DNA of 16,493 nt, taken from contig JAJIRX010000724.1 in the NCBI GenBank assembly GCA_023853785.1, forward strand, positions 1 to 16,493, in the 5' to 3' direction. The translations under genes were made by a program, and so were the position numbers. Origin of the DNA: Psilocybe azurescens. Lineage: Eukaryota; Basidiomycota; Agaricomycetes; Agaricales; Agrocybaceae. Each line of letters opens with the position of its first letter. Position 1 is the stretch's first letter. Positions 8,375 through 16,493 of this stretch are shown piece after piece. The notes under the pieces were generated by a model, which worked only from the letters and a program-made list of their open reading frames with translations, was not told the origin of the DNA and did not search any database.

Positions 8375-9486
8375 CTAGTGACGACGGGGAGAGGCAGGCC
8401 TGCGGCTCTGACTTCCCTTCCTCTGTTCGTTTCCACTGATTTCGCCGAGAGGCTGGCGGCAAGAGCACTCAGTCTCGCAGTGCGAGTTCAATGTCGCATG
8501 CGCTCCAGGAATCCGGGTTGGCCTAGCAGATGCGGACAGGCACTGGTGGGTCGTGGGGCAGATCACCTGGTTGTTGTGCGATCCGCACTGAAGAGGCACA
8601 GTGCGGCGAGTCAGCGACGTATCCATGCTACAACATTCAATCAGTTAAATTGATTTAAATGTAACACCCAGTAAACACGTACTCTTCAATATCGCGACGG
8701 TGACGGTGGGGGAAGGGCTACGGCGGGGAGAAGGGCTGCGGCTGGGAGGGCGCTGTGATCCTTTCTTCTGCGCGTTTCCGCTGATCTCACCTAATGGCTG
8801 TCGGCAAGAGCATTCCGTCTCGCAATGCGAATTCAATGTCGCATGCGCTCCAGGAATTCGGGTTGGCCTGGCGGATGCAGAGAGGCATTGATGTGTGGTC
8901 GGGCATATAACTTGGTTATTGTGCGACCCGCACTGAATGGGTACAGTGCGACGAGTCAACGAAGTGTCCATGCTAAACAATTTGAAGAATTTGATCAGTT
9001 AGCACACTTAAAAAAAATTACACAGTAAACACGTACTCTTCAATATCGCGACGGTGACGGTGGGGCGAAGGGCTGCGGCGGGGAGAAGGGCTGCGGCTGG
9101 GAGGGCGCTGCGATCCTTTCTTCTGTGCGTTTCCGCTGATCTCACCCAGTGGTTGTCGACAAGAGCACTCCGTCTCGCAATGCGAGTTCAATGTCGCATG
9201 CGCACCAGGAATTCGGGTCGGTCTAGCAGACGCAGAGAGGCATTGATGTGTGGTCGGGCATATAACTTGATTATTGTGCGACCCGCATTGCAGAGGGACG
9301 GTGCGGCGAGTGAGAGACGTGTACTCCGTGCTAGATCGTTGCATATATTAGATCCGACCAGGTTGAGCATACAAAAGTGACTTACTTCTCATAGCGGCGG
9401 TAGAACTCGGGATCCCTGATGGATGCAGCGAGGCCAGAAGTAGCAGCGATGACGGCGCTGAAGATGATGGTGGAAGTGAAACGCAT
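8375..9486 (-). CDS. Secreted protein of three tandem six-cysteine modules (exon-duplicated; one 1-nt frame break)
   Basis: Not a family I recognise. Model on the minus strand: exon 1 9486-9386, exon 2 9330-9037, exon 3 8972-8683, exon 4 8627-8375 (TAG 8375-8377). Introns 9331-9385, 8973-9036 and 8628-8682 (55, 64 and 55 nt) have GTAAGT or GTACGT donors and TAG acceptors; the two between modules also share an AACTGAT branch site. Exon 1 encodes a signal peptide (MRFTSTIIFSAVIAATSGLA) and a short DPEFYRRYE linker. Each later exon encodes SLTRR, a core of about 60 residues with spacing C-x8-C-x5-C-x20-C-x3-C-x-C, then KKGSQ and an Arg/Ser/Pro tail with RR pairs. All internal junctions are designed in phase 2. 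Modules 1 and 3 differ at 31 third codon positions but at no amino acid over 58 codons. Module 2 lacks one C in its tail (near 8708-8712), throwing module 3 out of frame as read; adding that base would give 312 residues. Dibasic sites suggest Kex2 processing into repeated disulfide-rich peptides. Confidence 0.82.
8683..9330 (-). repeat. Tandem duplication of module exon plus intron (third copy at 8375-8627)
   Basis: Copies at about 9330-9037, 8972-8683 and 8627-8375. Copies 1 and 2 are alike to the exon end and into the intron (GAAGAGTACGTGTTTACT is shared). The two intermodule introns share donor and branch. Copy 3 has lost most of the Arg/Ser/Pro tail and ends the protein. The repeat period is about 350 bp. 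Confidence 0.9.
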
Positions 9487-9657
9487 TTTATATGATATGT
9501 TTTTGAAAAGGGTTCTAGGAGAAAGACATCATAATCAGTACGATGGCACAGTGGCTTGGGGGCGTCTGAGATGACTTACAAGTGACCAGCACTGAAGTTG
9601 TAGTAGATTGAGGAAGCTCAGCTTGAAGAAAGTCTAACGAGTCTGAGAGTCTTTTAT
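9487..9657 (-). promoter_or_regulatory. Core promoter and 5'-UTR intron of the three-module gene
   Basis: On the minus strand GCATAAAAG (about 9651-9659) is a TATA-like box about 30 bp upstream of a pyrimidine-rich presumed start region. The leader is interrupted by an intron at 9515-9579: donor GTAAGT, branch TACTGAT, acceptor CCTAG. The ATG follows 28 bp after the acceptor in an A-rich context (CATATAAA before ATG). Together these support transcription of the gene and the chosen start. Confidence 0.6.
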
Positions 9658-10867
9658 GCATCTTCGAGGTGTCGTGATGCGTAAAAACTCACACCAATCC
9701 CGTGACACTGAAACGCGCAAATCCTGAAAATCAGGAGTTCGCTAGTGCATCTGGAGGTATTGTGAGTATTTCCTCCTGGTTGGTTTGACAATGGGGACCT
9801 TCAGTTGACTGTTTGACTTATTTTTTACCTTTCTCTCCATATTCCTGCGGAGATGTGGAGCCACATATCTCGTGGCATCGTCCCCGAGTTCACGGGGCTT
9901 GGTTTCCATGTCGGCCCTGGATGTTTGAGGAGCTATAAGCAATGCATAGTTTGGTTTAGAATCTAGTTATCTTTGACGGTCAAAATAACCGACGGTACTC
10001 AGGTCTTCCATAGTCTATGAACGAATAATTTTTAGGAGAGAAAAGGATGTCCAACTTTGACAGGAACTCCAGGATTCGACAAGTTCTTGACATCTTATTA
10101 TTATACTTATATGTAGTTAACCTTACTTACTTTGGATATTTATGCGGACTGCGCAATGACAGTGATTAGAACGGATTCGATGGATGACTATCACTCCTGT
10201 CAAATGCATTTTATTTTACCGATTATGCTATTTTCATTATGAAACTACATCATCTATCTGCAGCATATGGACTGCTTGATTCCTACTTATTGAGCATTCA
10301 TGTTTCTCCTCTCTATGATTTCCGGTTATATCATCAGTTGGGCATACCTTTAACGAGTGCCCGTCTTTTTCTTCGGTCAGGAAACCCCAGGTGTAGAAAT
10401 AGTCGGAATTCGTTCGTGCGCGTCTTTCGACGACACATGCTCCTCTTTACGTTTGAAATTTCCCATTACATCAAGACTTTAAGAGGCCCAGCACATGTAC
10501 ACACTTCTCAAAAAGAAACATAGAACATCATAGGATCGCCCACTCGCTGCGATGCTGACGCTCTAAAACTTTTGTGTCAGCAAACCTGAGCACCGGATTT
10601 TATTTAGTTTCTTAGTCTACGTAGTACATAATGCATTCTGCATGCAGAATTTGATTCCTTGCTCGATTTAAAGGTGCTCAAGATTCAGCTTCAAATTTCT
10701 CCAAATGGACGGGGAGCAATGCGGTCAGTCGACTCATGTGAGGAGACCCGCACCTTCATTCAATAAGCAAAACACATTTCCATACAAGTCTTATATATTT
10801 CATTGATGCTCAACACAGAATACATCACAGAGCCTCCTCAAATGCACCTGTGGCACCTGCGGTAGTA
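9658..10867. other. Gene-poor stretch
   Basis: A minus-strand frame at 9742-9942 encodes TRYVAPHLRRNMERK, reminiscent of the RYVPPHLR motif of some RNA-binding proteins, but it has no good ATG context or splice partners and is too short to call. A plus-strand frame of 94 codons (10239-10523) has no recognisable feature. Otherwise nothing. Confidence 0.3.
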
Positions 10868-11231
10868 CTGTACTATTTCGGCCGATAGTTCATGTAACGG
10901 GTAACGGGCATACTGAACTGAAAAATTTTGTAAAATGTAACGGGTAACGGGGACAGATGAACACCTTCTGAAATGAACTTTTAGAGGCTGAAAAATGCGA
11001 ATATTTTGCTAAACGATTGACCGTAACCTATCTAGTGCTCAGAATAAAGATTTAAAAATGGAATGGTAATCATTCTTCTTAGAATCTTAATCAAGGGACC
11101 AATGGTGCAACCCCTCGAACTGAACAATTTTGGTTGTCTGTAACAGGTAACGGCTAACTTTGAACACTTGGTCAAATGAACTATACGTGTAACGTGTAAC
11201 ATGCCCTGAACAATTGGTCGAAATAGTACAG
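10868..11231. mobile_element. MITE-like element 1, TA target duplication
   Basis: A 364-bp non-autonomous element. The left end CTGTACTATTTCGGCC and the right end (inverted) CTGTACTATTTCGACC match at 15 of 16 positions, with weaker inverted similarity continuing for about ten more bases. Each end is flanked by TA (10866-10867 and 11232-11233), as for Tc1/mariner-type insertions. The interior has no ORF but carries repeated GTAACGGGTAACGG motifs near both ends (10894-10908, 10937-10952; diverged forms at 11138-11154 and 11186-11202). The superfamily assignment is inference from the TA duplication. Confidence 0.72.
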
Positions 11232-11565
11232 TATAAAGGGGACTTCTGTTGCCAGCCCGTTGTACTCGAGCTGGTAGTACTGTCGTCCTAAGCCCGATGG
11301 TTACGACACATAATGACTTCTGGCTTCAGGCCAACGTAATGGATTTCTCAAGTGCAGCAATTACGGTGACGAGCCAATTTGTATCACTACCCGCGAATCC
11401 AGACATTTGGGTGCGAAGCCCAGTCACAAGCAAGGCACATATGGAAGAAATAAGTTTTAACTCCAAGGTGAGAATTACCATTTTGTGTCCAGCGTATGGA
11501 TAAGTTCGTAGGACGGCTTCAGACATGTAACTTGTGACGGTGTATAGAGTAATTTACTCATTATA
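11232..11565. other. Spacer between the two MITE-like elements
   Basis: A plus-strand frame of 84 codons (11249-11503) with no recognisable motif and an equally long open antisense frame. I see no supportable gene. Confidence 0.3.
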
Positions 11566-12202
11566 ATAAGGTAGGCCATTTTCGACAGACGTCACGAAAT
11601 GTGACAAAAGGCTTCCAAAAATGGAAGGTGCATAAAAACACAGTAAATGCGGATTTATGAAATATTGGCCTTGAAAATTAAAAATCTGCTTCCCACAAAT
11701 GATAGTAATAGATGTTTTAAATAGTATCTAAAATTTTTGTAGTGATCTGTGCAGAACTGAGTGAGTTATTTTCCAACGAAGGTCAATCAATGTTTGATTG
11801 GCAATGATCACAACAGATTGATTCGACAATCTATCACTCTGCCCCTCAAAATCTCTCATAATTGACTACTGAAATTTTTTTGATGTTTGGTTGGGTCATG
11901 TAGGTAAATGAGAGTAATAAACGGAAGAATAAACAGATATAGAGACACAATGTGTGCATCAGGTGGGTGCACTAGTATTGTTTTGAAAATAACTCTGAGA
12001 AATCACTGTATTTGTCAACCAAAAATTTACATGGGCATGTCTTTTCATAATATCTACACTTTGTGGGAAGCACATTTGTCAAAATCTATACCACTTTCTT
12101 TAAATTTGCGTTTTTATGTCTAATTGCCATCTCACCTTCCTTTTCAGGATCTGTCACACTGATCACGTGATGTATGTCGAAAATGGATGACACCTACCTT
12201 AT
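11566..12202. mobile_element. MITE-like element 2 with long imperfect inverted repeats, TA target duplication
   Basis: The left arm begins ATAAGGTAGG, then CATTTTCGACAGACGTCAC, GGAAGGTG, CATAAAAACAC and TGCTTCCCACAAATG. The right arm, read inverted, has ATAAGGTAGG, CATTTTCGACATACATCAC, GGAAGGTG, CATAAAAACGC and TGCTTCCCACAAAG in the same order, so imperfect inverted similarity spans about 140 bp per arm. TA flanks both ends (11564-11565, 12203-12204). No transposase frame is visible; the 71-codon frame inside (11908-12123) has no motif. It is distinct from element 1 in its termini. Confidence 0.72.
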
Positions 12203-12846
12203 TAAGTGCGAAAAGTTTGTTTCGGCAGATATAACCGGACTGTGAAAACCTCTGGGGGTCTCGTCTGCATTTATTTCACTCACCATCAAGCTTACTATTG
12301 AATTGGTATATAAATCACTGCAAGGTATTGACAAGGCAAGTATGTTAGAATTATATTTTTATTAATCGCAAACATTTTTAACTGCTCAATTTATAGAGGT
12401 TGTCTATTTGCCTGAGTCATCCACAGCAGTCGGAATGATCTTTCTTCGACTTCCCTACTGGGATCGTTCTCGCGACCACGTAGGCTAGCTGAGCTGTCAC
12501 CGTCGCGTCAGAGTGTAGCTCTAAACACGTCGTTCACAGCCACGGGCATCCTCTTCATCCTTTCTATTTTCTTTGACCCCTCCTTTGACAAAGACATCCC
12601 GGGCACTATCGCAGGCCAGCGATGTCACCCACTGTCTGCATCACCCACTTCCATTGCCGTTATCGTCAGCTTGACAAATTCCAAATACATGCTTTAGTGG
12701 ATCCAATGCTCTTGGCCATCACTAGATCAAATTCTTGTATACCACATTCTCGCTGGTGGAGCTGCTCCATCAGGAAAACAGAAAGAATCACATCAGACAT
12801 TATGAACTCCAAATCCCTTATAGACGATCATCTGTGCCATAATCCG
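12203..12846. other. GC-richer island, possible coding remnant
   Basis: The stretch 12410-12700 is visibly richer in GC than both flanks. One plus-strand frame is open for about 95 codons without an ATG and contains ATGILFILSIFFDPSF. No family is recognised on either strand. It starts just after the 19-base block 12356-12374 shared with 6206-6224. It could be a relic of a gene carried by a repeat. Confidence 0.25.
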
Positions 12847-13092
12847 GTCACCATAGTATAGGCTGACTCACAATGCAATTTATAGAAAGACATTGCTAGG
12901 TCCAAAAAATATTTGAAAATTGATATTATGAATTTGTCATAATAATATGGGTTATTAGTAGATGGTTACCTGCGTTATAATTGTCATCATAATATATGCT
13001 GATTCACAATGTAATTTATAGCAAGATATTGTTAGGTCCAAAAAATATTTGAAAAGTGATATTGTGAGTTTATCGTAGTGATACAGTTTATT
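12847..13092. repeat. Diverged direct repeat, two copies 136 bp apart
   Basis: Copy 1 at about 12847-12956, copy 2 at about 12983-13092. Both contain TTATAG, AGGTCCAAAAAATATTTGAAAA and similar flanks. Copy 2 reads T where copy 1 reads C at five aligned sites in the first 50 bases (for example GACTCAC/GATTCAC, AATGCAAT/AATGTAAT). No ORF. Confidence 0.75.
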
Positions 13093-13187
13093 ATGGAATT
13101 GATACTGTCCCTATGCATGACGATAGGGCAGCTGTGATATTATTATCAATATCAACAAGGTATCTAATTCTAGGATACTTGTGATAC

Positions 13188-13402
13188 ATTGCAAGCCAGG
13201 CAACTGTTCGTGAGCTAGATATAATATGACCAAGAAATTCCAATGCCAGAGCTTACTGTCACCAATTGTCTACAAGAATTTAGATCCTCAGAGACTCGCA
13301 ATGGATTGCAAACTAAGCACCCTTCTGTGAGCTGGATACAATATAGTTGACAGATTCCAATGCCAGAACACTGTTGTCGTCAGCCTGACCAGCTACAATT
13401 TG
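13188..13402. repeat. Second diverged direct repeat, copies about 117 bp apart
   Basis: Copy 1 from about 13188 and copy 2 from about 13305 share ATTGCAA, GTGAGCT-GATA-AATAT, TTCCAATGCCAGA and ACAA-TTT in the same order. No ORF. They may be parts of a short satellite-like array together with the upstream pair. Confidence 0.6.
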
Positions 13403-14200
13403 AGACCAGAACCCGTTCTGAATATTAACCATGGTATTCAGGGTTTCACTCCAAAAAGAAAGCCAAATGGGTATATTTTCAAGCAGATAAATATACGACT
13501 ACATTAACTACAGATACTAAAACCAACAGTAACCCCTCCCATTGCGGAATCTCTTCCCACCCACTGATTGATAATGTCAACGACCCAATACTTGAATAAG
13601 GGTAACACGTAAAAGCTAGATAAGAAATATGAAGAACTTACTCATAAGCTTCAAAAATAAATAAATAAACATAAATATAAATTTCTCAATATGGCCATAC
13701 CTGTGAACGTTACACTTGTGTATAAATGCTCGGTCTGAAGACTCGAAGCAAAAATAAAGAATTGGGCTGCCATTTTAAATTATCAACAGAAATAAAATTA
13801 AAATAGATAAAAACGAGGAAAAAGGACTGACAAATTGCCTGGCCAGAGTTTAGGTGGTCACTTTCAGAGACACCTAGGATTAGCAGAATACAATAACAAA
13901 TTATATGGATAAAACCTACCTATTATGAAGTCTGTCTGGCGCAGGGCCTTCTATTGATCTCCGAAATACAATCAGTAAAGCAGTGGGTAAGAATGAGCCG
14001 AGCAGTTACCTAGAGCAATTCACCTGGGAAAGCGTCGATAATGATCAGCCGGACGTTTTTTGAGGGGTATGGGCAAGGTGTTAAGTTGGAATAATTGGGT
14101 GAGTGGGTAGTGGTGTCGTTGTTTGCGACTAGAGTTAGTTGGGGTGTTAGTAGGAAGGTCGTGTTTATATATCTTCATGCTTGTGGGGCCGCTCCACCTT
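13403..14200. other. AT-rich region; possible TATA-led spliced non-coding transcript on the minus strand
   Basis: No protein gene is supported. On the minus strand ATATATAAAC (about 14163-14172) is followed by an A/C-rich leader of the usual fungal type, then by segments bounded by plausible intron signals, for example GTAACT...TACTGAT...GGAG within about 13960-14010 and GTAGG...TGCTAAT...CCTAG within about 13877-13922. Reading frames are closed across the would-be exons, so if transcribed it is probably non-coding. This is weak. Confidence 0.25.
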
Positions 14201-15130
14201 CACACGCACTAAACAAAACAAAATGATGTGATATTGGGGCCTGTCAAAGCGGTTGAGAAGCGACTGCACTCGGGCTCCACTTGTTGGTTACTTGAGCCGA
14301 AATGGTGGATGGTGGCAGCAGTTTTGGTGGCATAGGTTGGGTTGGCAACGGTACTAGAAGGACGAAGTGAGTTGAAAGAGATTAGGAGGAACACAGGAAA
14401 TAGAGATGCGGCTCACAGCAGGCGGCCAGCCACTGTGACTCCATCAGCGGCACCTACGGCAACAATATTTAAACTTGACGAAATGTCGGCGTCGGATGAT
14501 GGCTCAAAGACGACGCGTCGGTCAAGAAAGGGCTGAAAGTCGAGAACACGACGGACATAGAAGATGTGAAAAGCGAAGCGTCTATTAAAGGCCAGGAAGG
14601 GCAGAGACTACATCGGCTCAGAGAGCCTCACATCTAAAGGATGGAATAGCGTAGAACATCAAAATAGAGTATAGAAATACACGCACAGCCGTATTCTAAC
14701 GCCGTCGACATTAAAAAAGCCTAATATCTTTGAAAGGGACGAGCGAGCAAGTAGAATGGAGGCCGGTGGAGGGTGAATAGACACGCGAACTTGGGATCGC
14801 CCTCGAGGTCTGAAACAAGAACGAGCTGGAATTGCACACTTTGTGCCCTAGTGGTACAGTTAATAGGAGAACTTTATAGGGAAACGAACTTACCTTTTTA
14901 ATTGACTAGAGGCGTGTCAAATCCGTGCCCTCAGGAGAGCGCTGTCATGAACTTGCTGGGATGGCCCAGGGGCGAAGCAGCAAAAAACAGTAGAATTAGG
15001 CCCGCCATATACATTATTTACACTACTGTACGGGCAGTCGGTCTATATACAATATATTACTAGGTGACTGATATATACATTATGTCCTCGATGTCAAGAT
15101 ACGAAATTATTTATAAAAAAACATATTGTT
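14201..15130. other. Region without confident genes; possible coding relics
   Basis: A plus-strand frame (14342-14536) encodes an Ala/Thr-rich and then acidic/basic stretch (FKLDEMSASDDGSKTTRR). One base shift after it extends the frame with LKVENTTDIEDVKSEAS up to about 14637, so a decayed charged-protein exon is possible; no family is recognised. On the minus strand a well-formed intron pattern (GTAAGT ... TTTCAG) lies at about 14812-14893 without clear coding exons. Around 15000-15085 the DNA is AT-rich with repeated ATATACATTAT. Confidence 0.25.
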
Positions 15131-16493
15131 TCATTTCACCGTTTTCCTTGCCTCTTCACGTAGAGATTCCATTAGTGCATTACCAACCTTCCTCTCTTTC
15201 GGTTCTTCACCCTTGAGACAAAGAAAGTCGGGATGTAGCTCTACGTTCCGGCGTAAGTACCTCTGCTACTCCTTCCTTCCTCACAACAGCTAGAAGCACA
15301 GTAATTGTGTCGGGTACTTTTTGTGGTGAATTCGTCGAACAAATTTACCGCAATGCTCGCCTTTGATCACAACAAGTAGCCCATTATCACGTGTAGGTGA
15401 AGGGTTTTGAAGGAGACATTCAGGCTCGAGTCTCGACTGGTGGTGGTCCTCATATCGGATACTCAGTTTTCCGTCAACCTCGACAAGACCAGCAGTGAGC
15501 TGTTGATTTTGGTGAGTTCCCCCATTGACAATCACTTGAAGAGAAATATTAAGAAGCGTTTATCGAAAAAGGGTGCGGATGCGTTTGCTGGCTGGTGTTA
15601 GCAAGTGGAGGAATTGAAGCTTGAGAAAATTCGAGGCTAGGTGACGACGGGTCCCAGGCAGGCGTTGACGAGATTGAAACGATAGGGGTGCGGGAAGAAG
15701 GGTCCCAGGCGGGCGTTGATGAGGTCGTATCAGGTAATGGGGTTGCGCCACTAGAACTCGAAGCCTGCCATATTGATTGGGCTTCGTAGCGCTTGTTTTG
15801 CAAAAAGGCCGGTTGGTCGGTTTGTCAAAGTCGACCAGTTTGAGTCGTGTGCTTGAATTCATATTTAAACAAAGTACCATCTGAATTAGAATGTATGCTC
15901 ACCTAGTTTCGATAATGTCGTCGTAATCGAACAGCTCTCAGGGGAAAGGCCGCGCACTAGCAATATGCGAAAGTTGAACCTCTATTCTCTGCCCACTAAG
16001 TGTCGGTTGACCAAGAAGGACGTTCTTGACAGTGCCGCAGTACCCTTCCAAGGACCATGAGTTATGGTAACTCCTAGATCGAGCCATGGCGATCTATCTG
16101 CCTTGAGAGGGCGGTCCTCCAAGCTCGGCGGGTGCGAGGCATGTATGAATGGTTCGCTGATCTTTTCAACAAATTAACGTGATGTTCTAGACGCTGTAAT
16201 CAAGTTAGTAGAGATAGATGATATTTCATTGCGACGCATTAGAGCTTCGCTGGGATCAGCAGCGAGAATTTCTCCTCAATGGTTTTGACAATGATGGAGG
16301 CGAATTCTTCTTCCACGTTGACAACCCATCCAGTTTTTCCACGAGAAGGGCCACCCGTAATCATAACAAAGTCTCCGAGACCAAAATATTTATATATCTT
16401 GCCGGAGTAACAGCGTATAGTAAAGTTTTCAAGGTCGGACAGCGCAACTTTACATAGTCTTCTGCAACCACTACGACACCCCGTTTTTCAGTG
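15131..16493 (-). pseudogene. Spt5-like KOW-domain protein, decayed, 5' end outside window
   Basis: Related to transcription-elongation factor Spt5. In minus-strand order: a first KOW-type domain (about 16385-16242: FGLGDFVMITGGPSRGKTGW, then VVNVEEEFASI) closing at a TAA; a second conserved block (about 16130-15903) with GVTITHGPWKG and, in another frame, CGTVKNVLLGQPTLSGQRIE, interrupted by a TGA; a short STRLKLVDFDKP segment; then Ser/Thr/Pro-rich repeats with two SSTPAWDPSS units (about 15735-15650), resembling the TPAWNSGSR repeat of the fission-yeast Spt5 tail. A further KOW-type domain follows (GLLVVIKGEHCGKFVRRIHH, about 15385-15325), and the C-terminus NVELHPDFLCLKGEE ends in EEARKTVK and TGA at 15131-15133. 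At least six frame changes or stops separate these blocks, so no intact product is encoded. Divergent multi-copy relatives of Spt5 are, to my knowledge, common in basidiomycete genomes. Confidence 0.75.

Noticed and set aside
8378..9380. Plus-strand ORFs across the module repeat (91, 67 and 108 codons)
   Set aside because: They share no signal peptide or consistent frame, whereas the minus strand shows third-position-only variation, a signal peptide and matched introns.
9742..9942. RYVAPHLRR peptide as part of a DEAD-box or similar RNA-binding protein
   Set aside because: One short motif match in a 66-codon frame without a proper start or partner exons is not enough.
14078..14185. Small ORF starting MKIYKHDL on the minus strand
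   Set aside because: Its ATG lies at the TATA box itself, so the transcript would start downstream of it; composition is that of a leader.
15881..15902. GTGAGC...CAG segment as an intron of the Spt5-like gene
   Set aside because: It would be only 22 nt, too short to splice; more likely chance or a remnant within a decayed gene.

Overview
This window looks like nuclear DNA of a filamentous fungus, most likely a mushroom-forming basidiomycete (Agaricomycetes). The genes are cut by many short introns (about 55-180 nt) with GTRNGT donors, CTRAY/TACTAAC branch sites and YAG acceptors. The recognisable families (carotenoid-ester-lipase-type carboxylesterase, CFEM/GPI-type surface protein, Spt5-like KOW protein) are fungal. 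No tRNA, rRNA or CRISPR array was found.

Layout. 1-1737 (+): 3' part of a type-B carboxylesterase/lipase gene, six exons visible, with one in-frame stop and four frame breaks. 2492-3510 (+): a CFEM-domain, Ser/Thr-rich, probably GPI-anchored surface protein in three exons, with small frame breaks inside the CFEM exon. 3511-4376: non-coding, with microsatellites and stray copies of a minisatellite unit. 4377-4573: a 22-bp minisatellite of nine units. 4574-8374: gene-poor; it holds two TATA-led small minus-strand ORFs that share a core promoter and an internal motif, and a few weak ORFs. 8375-9486 (-): the most interesting locus, a secreted cysteine-rich protein built from a signal-peptide exon followed by three tandemly duplicated exons, each encoding almost the same six-cysteine module. 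Its core promoter and a 5'-UTR intron can be seen up to about 9657. 10868-11231 and 11566-12202: two non-autonomous DNA-transposon-like elements (terminal inverted repeats, TA target duplications). 12400-13410: a GC-richer island, then two sets of diverged direct repeats. 13410-15130: nothing clearly coding. 15131-16493 (-): a decayed Spt5-like gene with two KOW-type domains and TPAWDPSSR-type repeats, continuing past the window end.

The left third is a gene-bearing, GC-richer block. The rest is AT-richer, repeat- and transposon-bearing accessory DNA in which the three-module cysteine-rich gene is the one clearly constrained gene. All recognisable genes, including that one, carry 1-2 nt frame breaks. 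Some of these may be assembly errors (uncorrected long-read indels), so the pseudogene calls are provisional.
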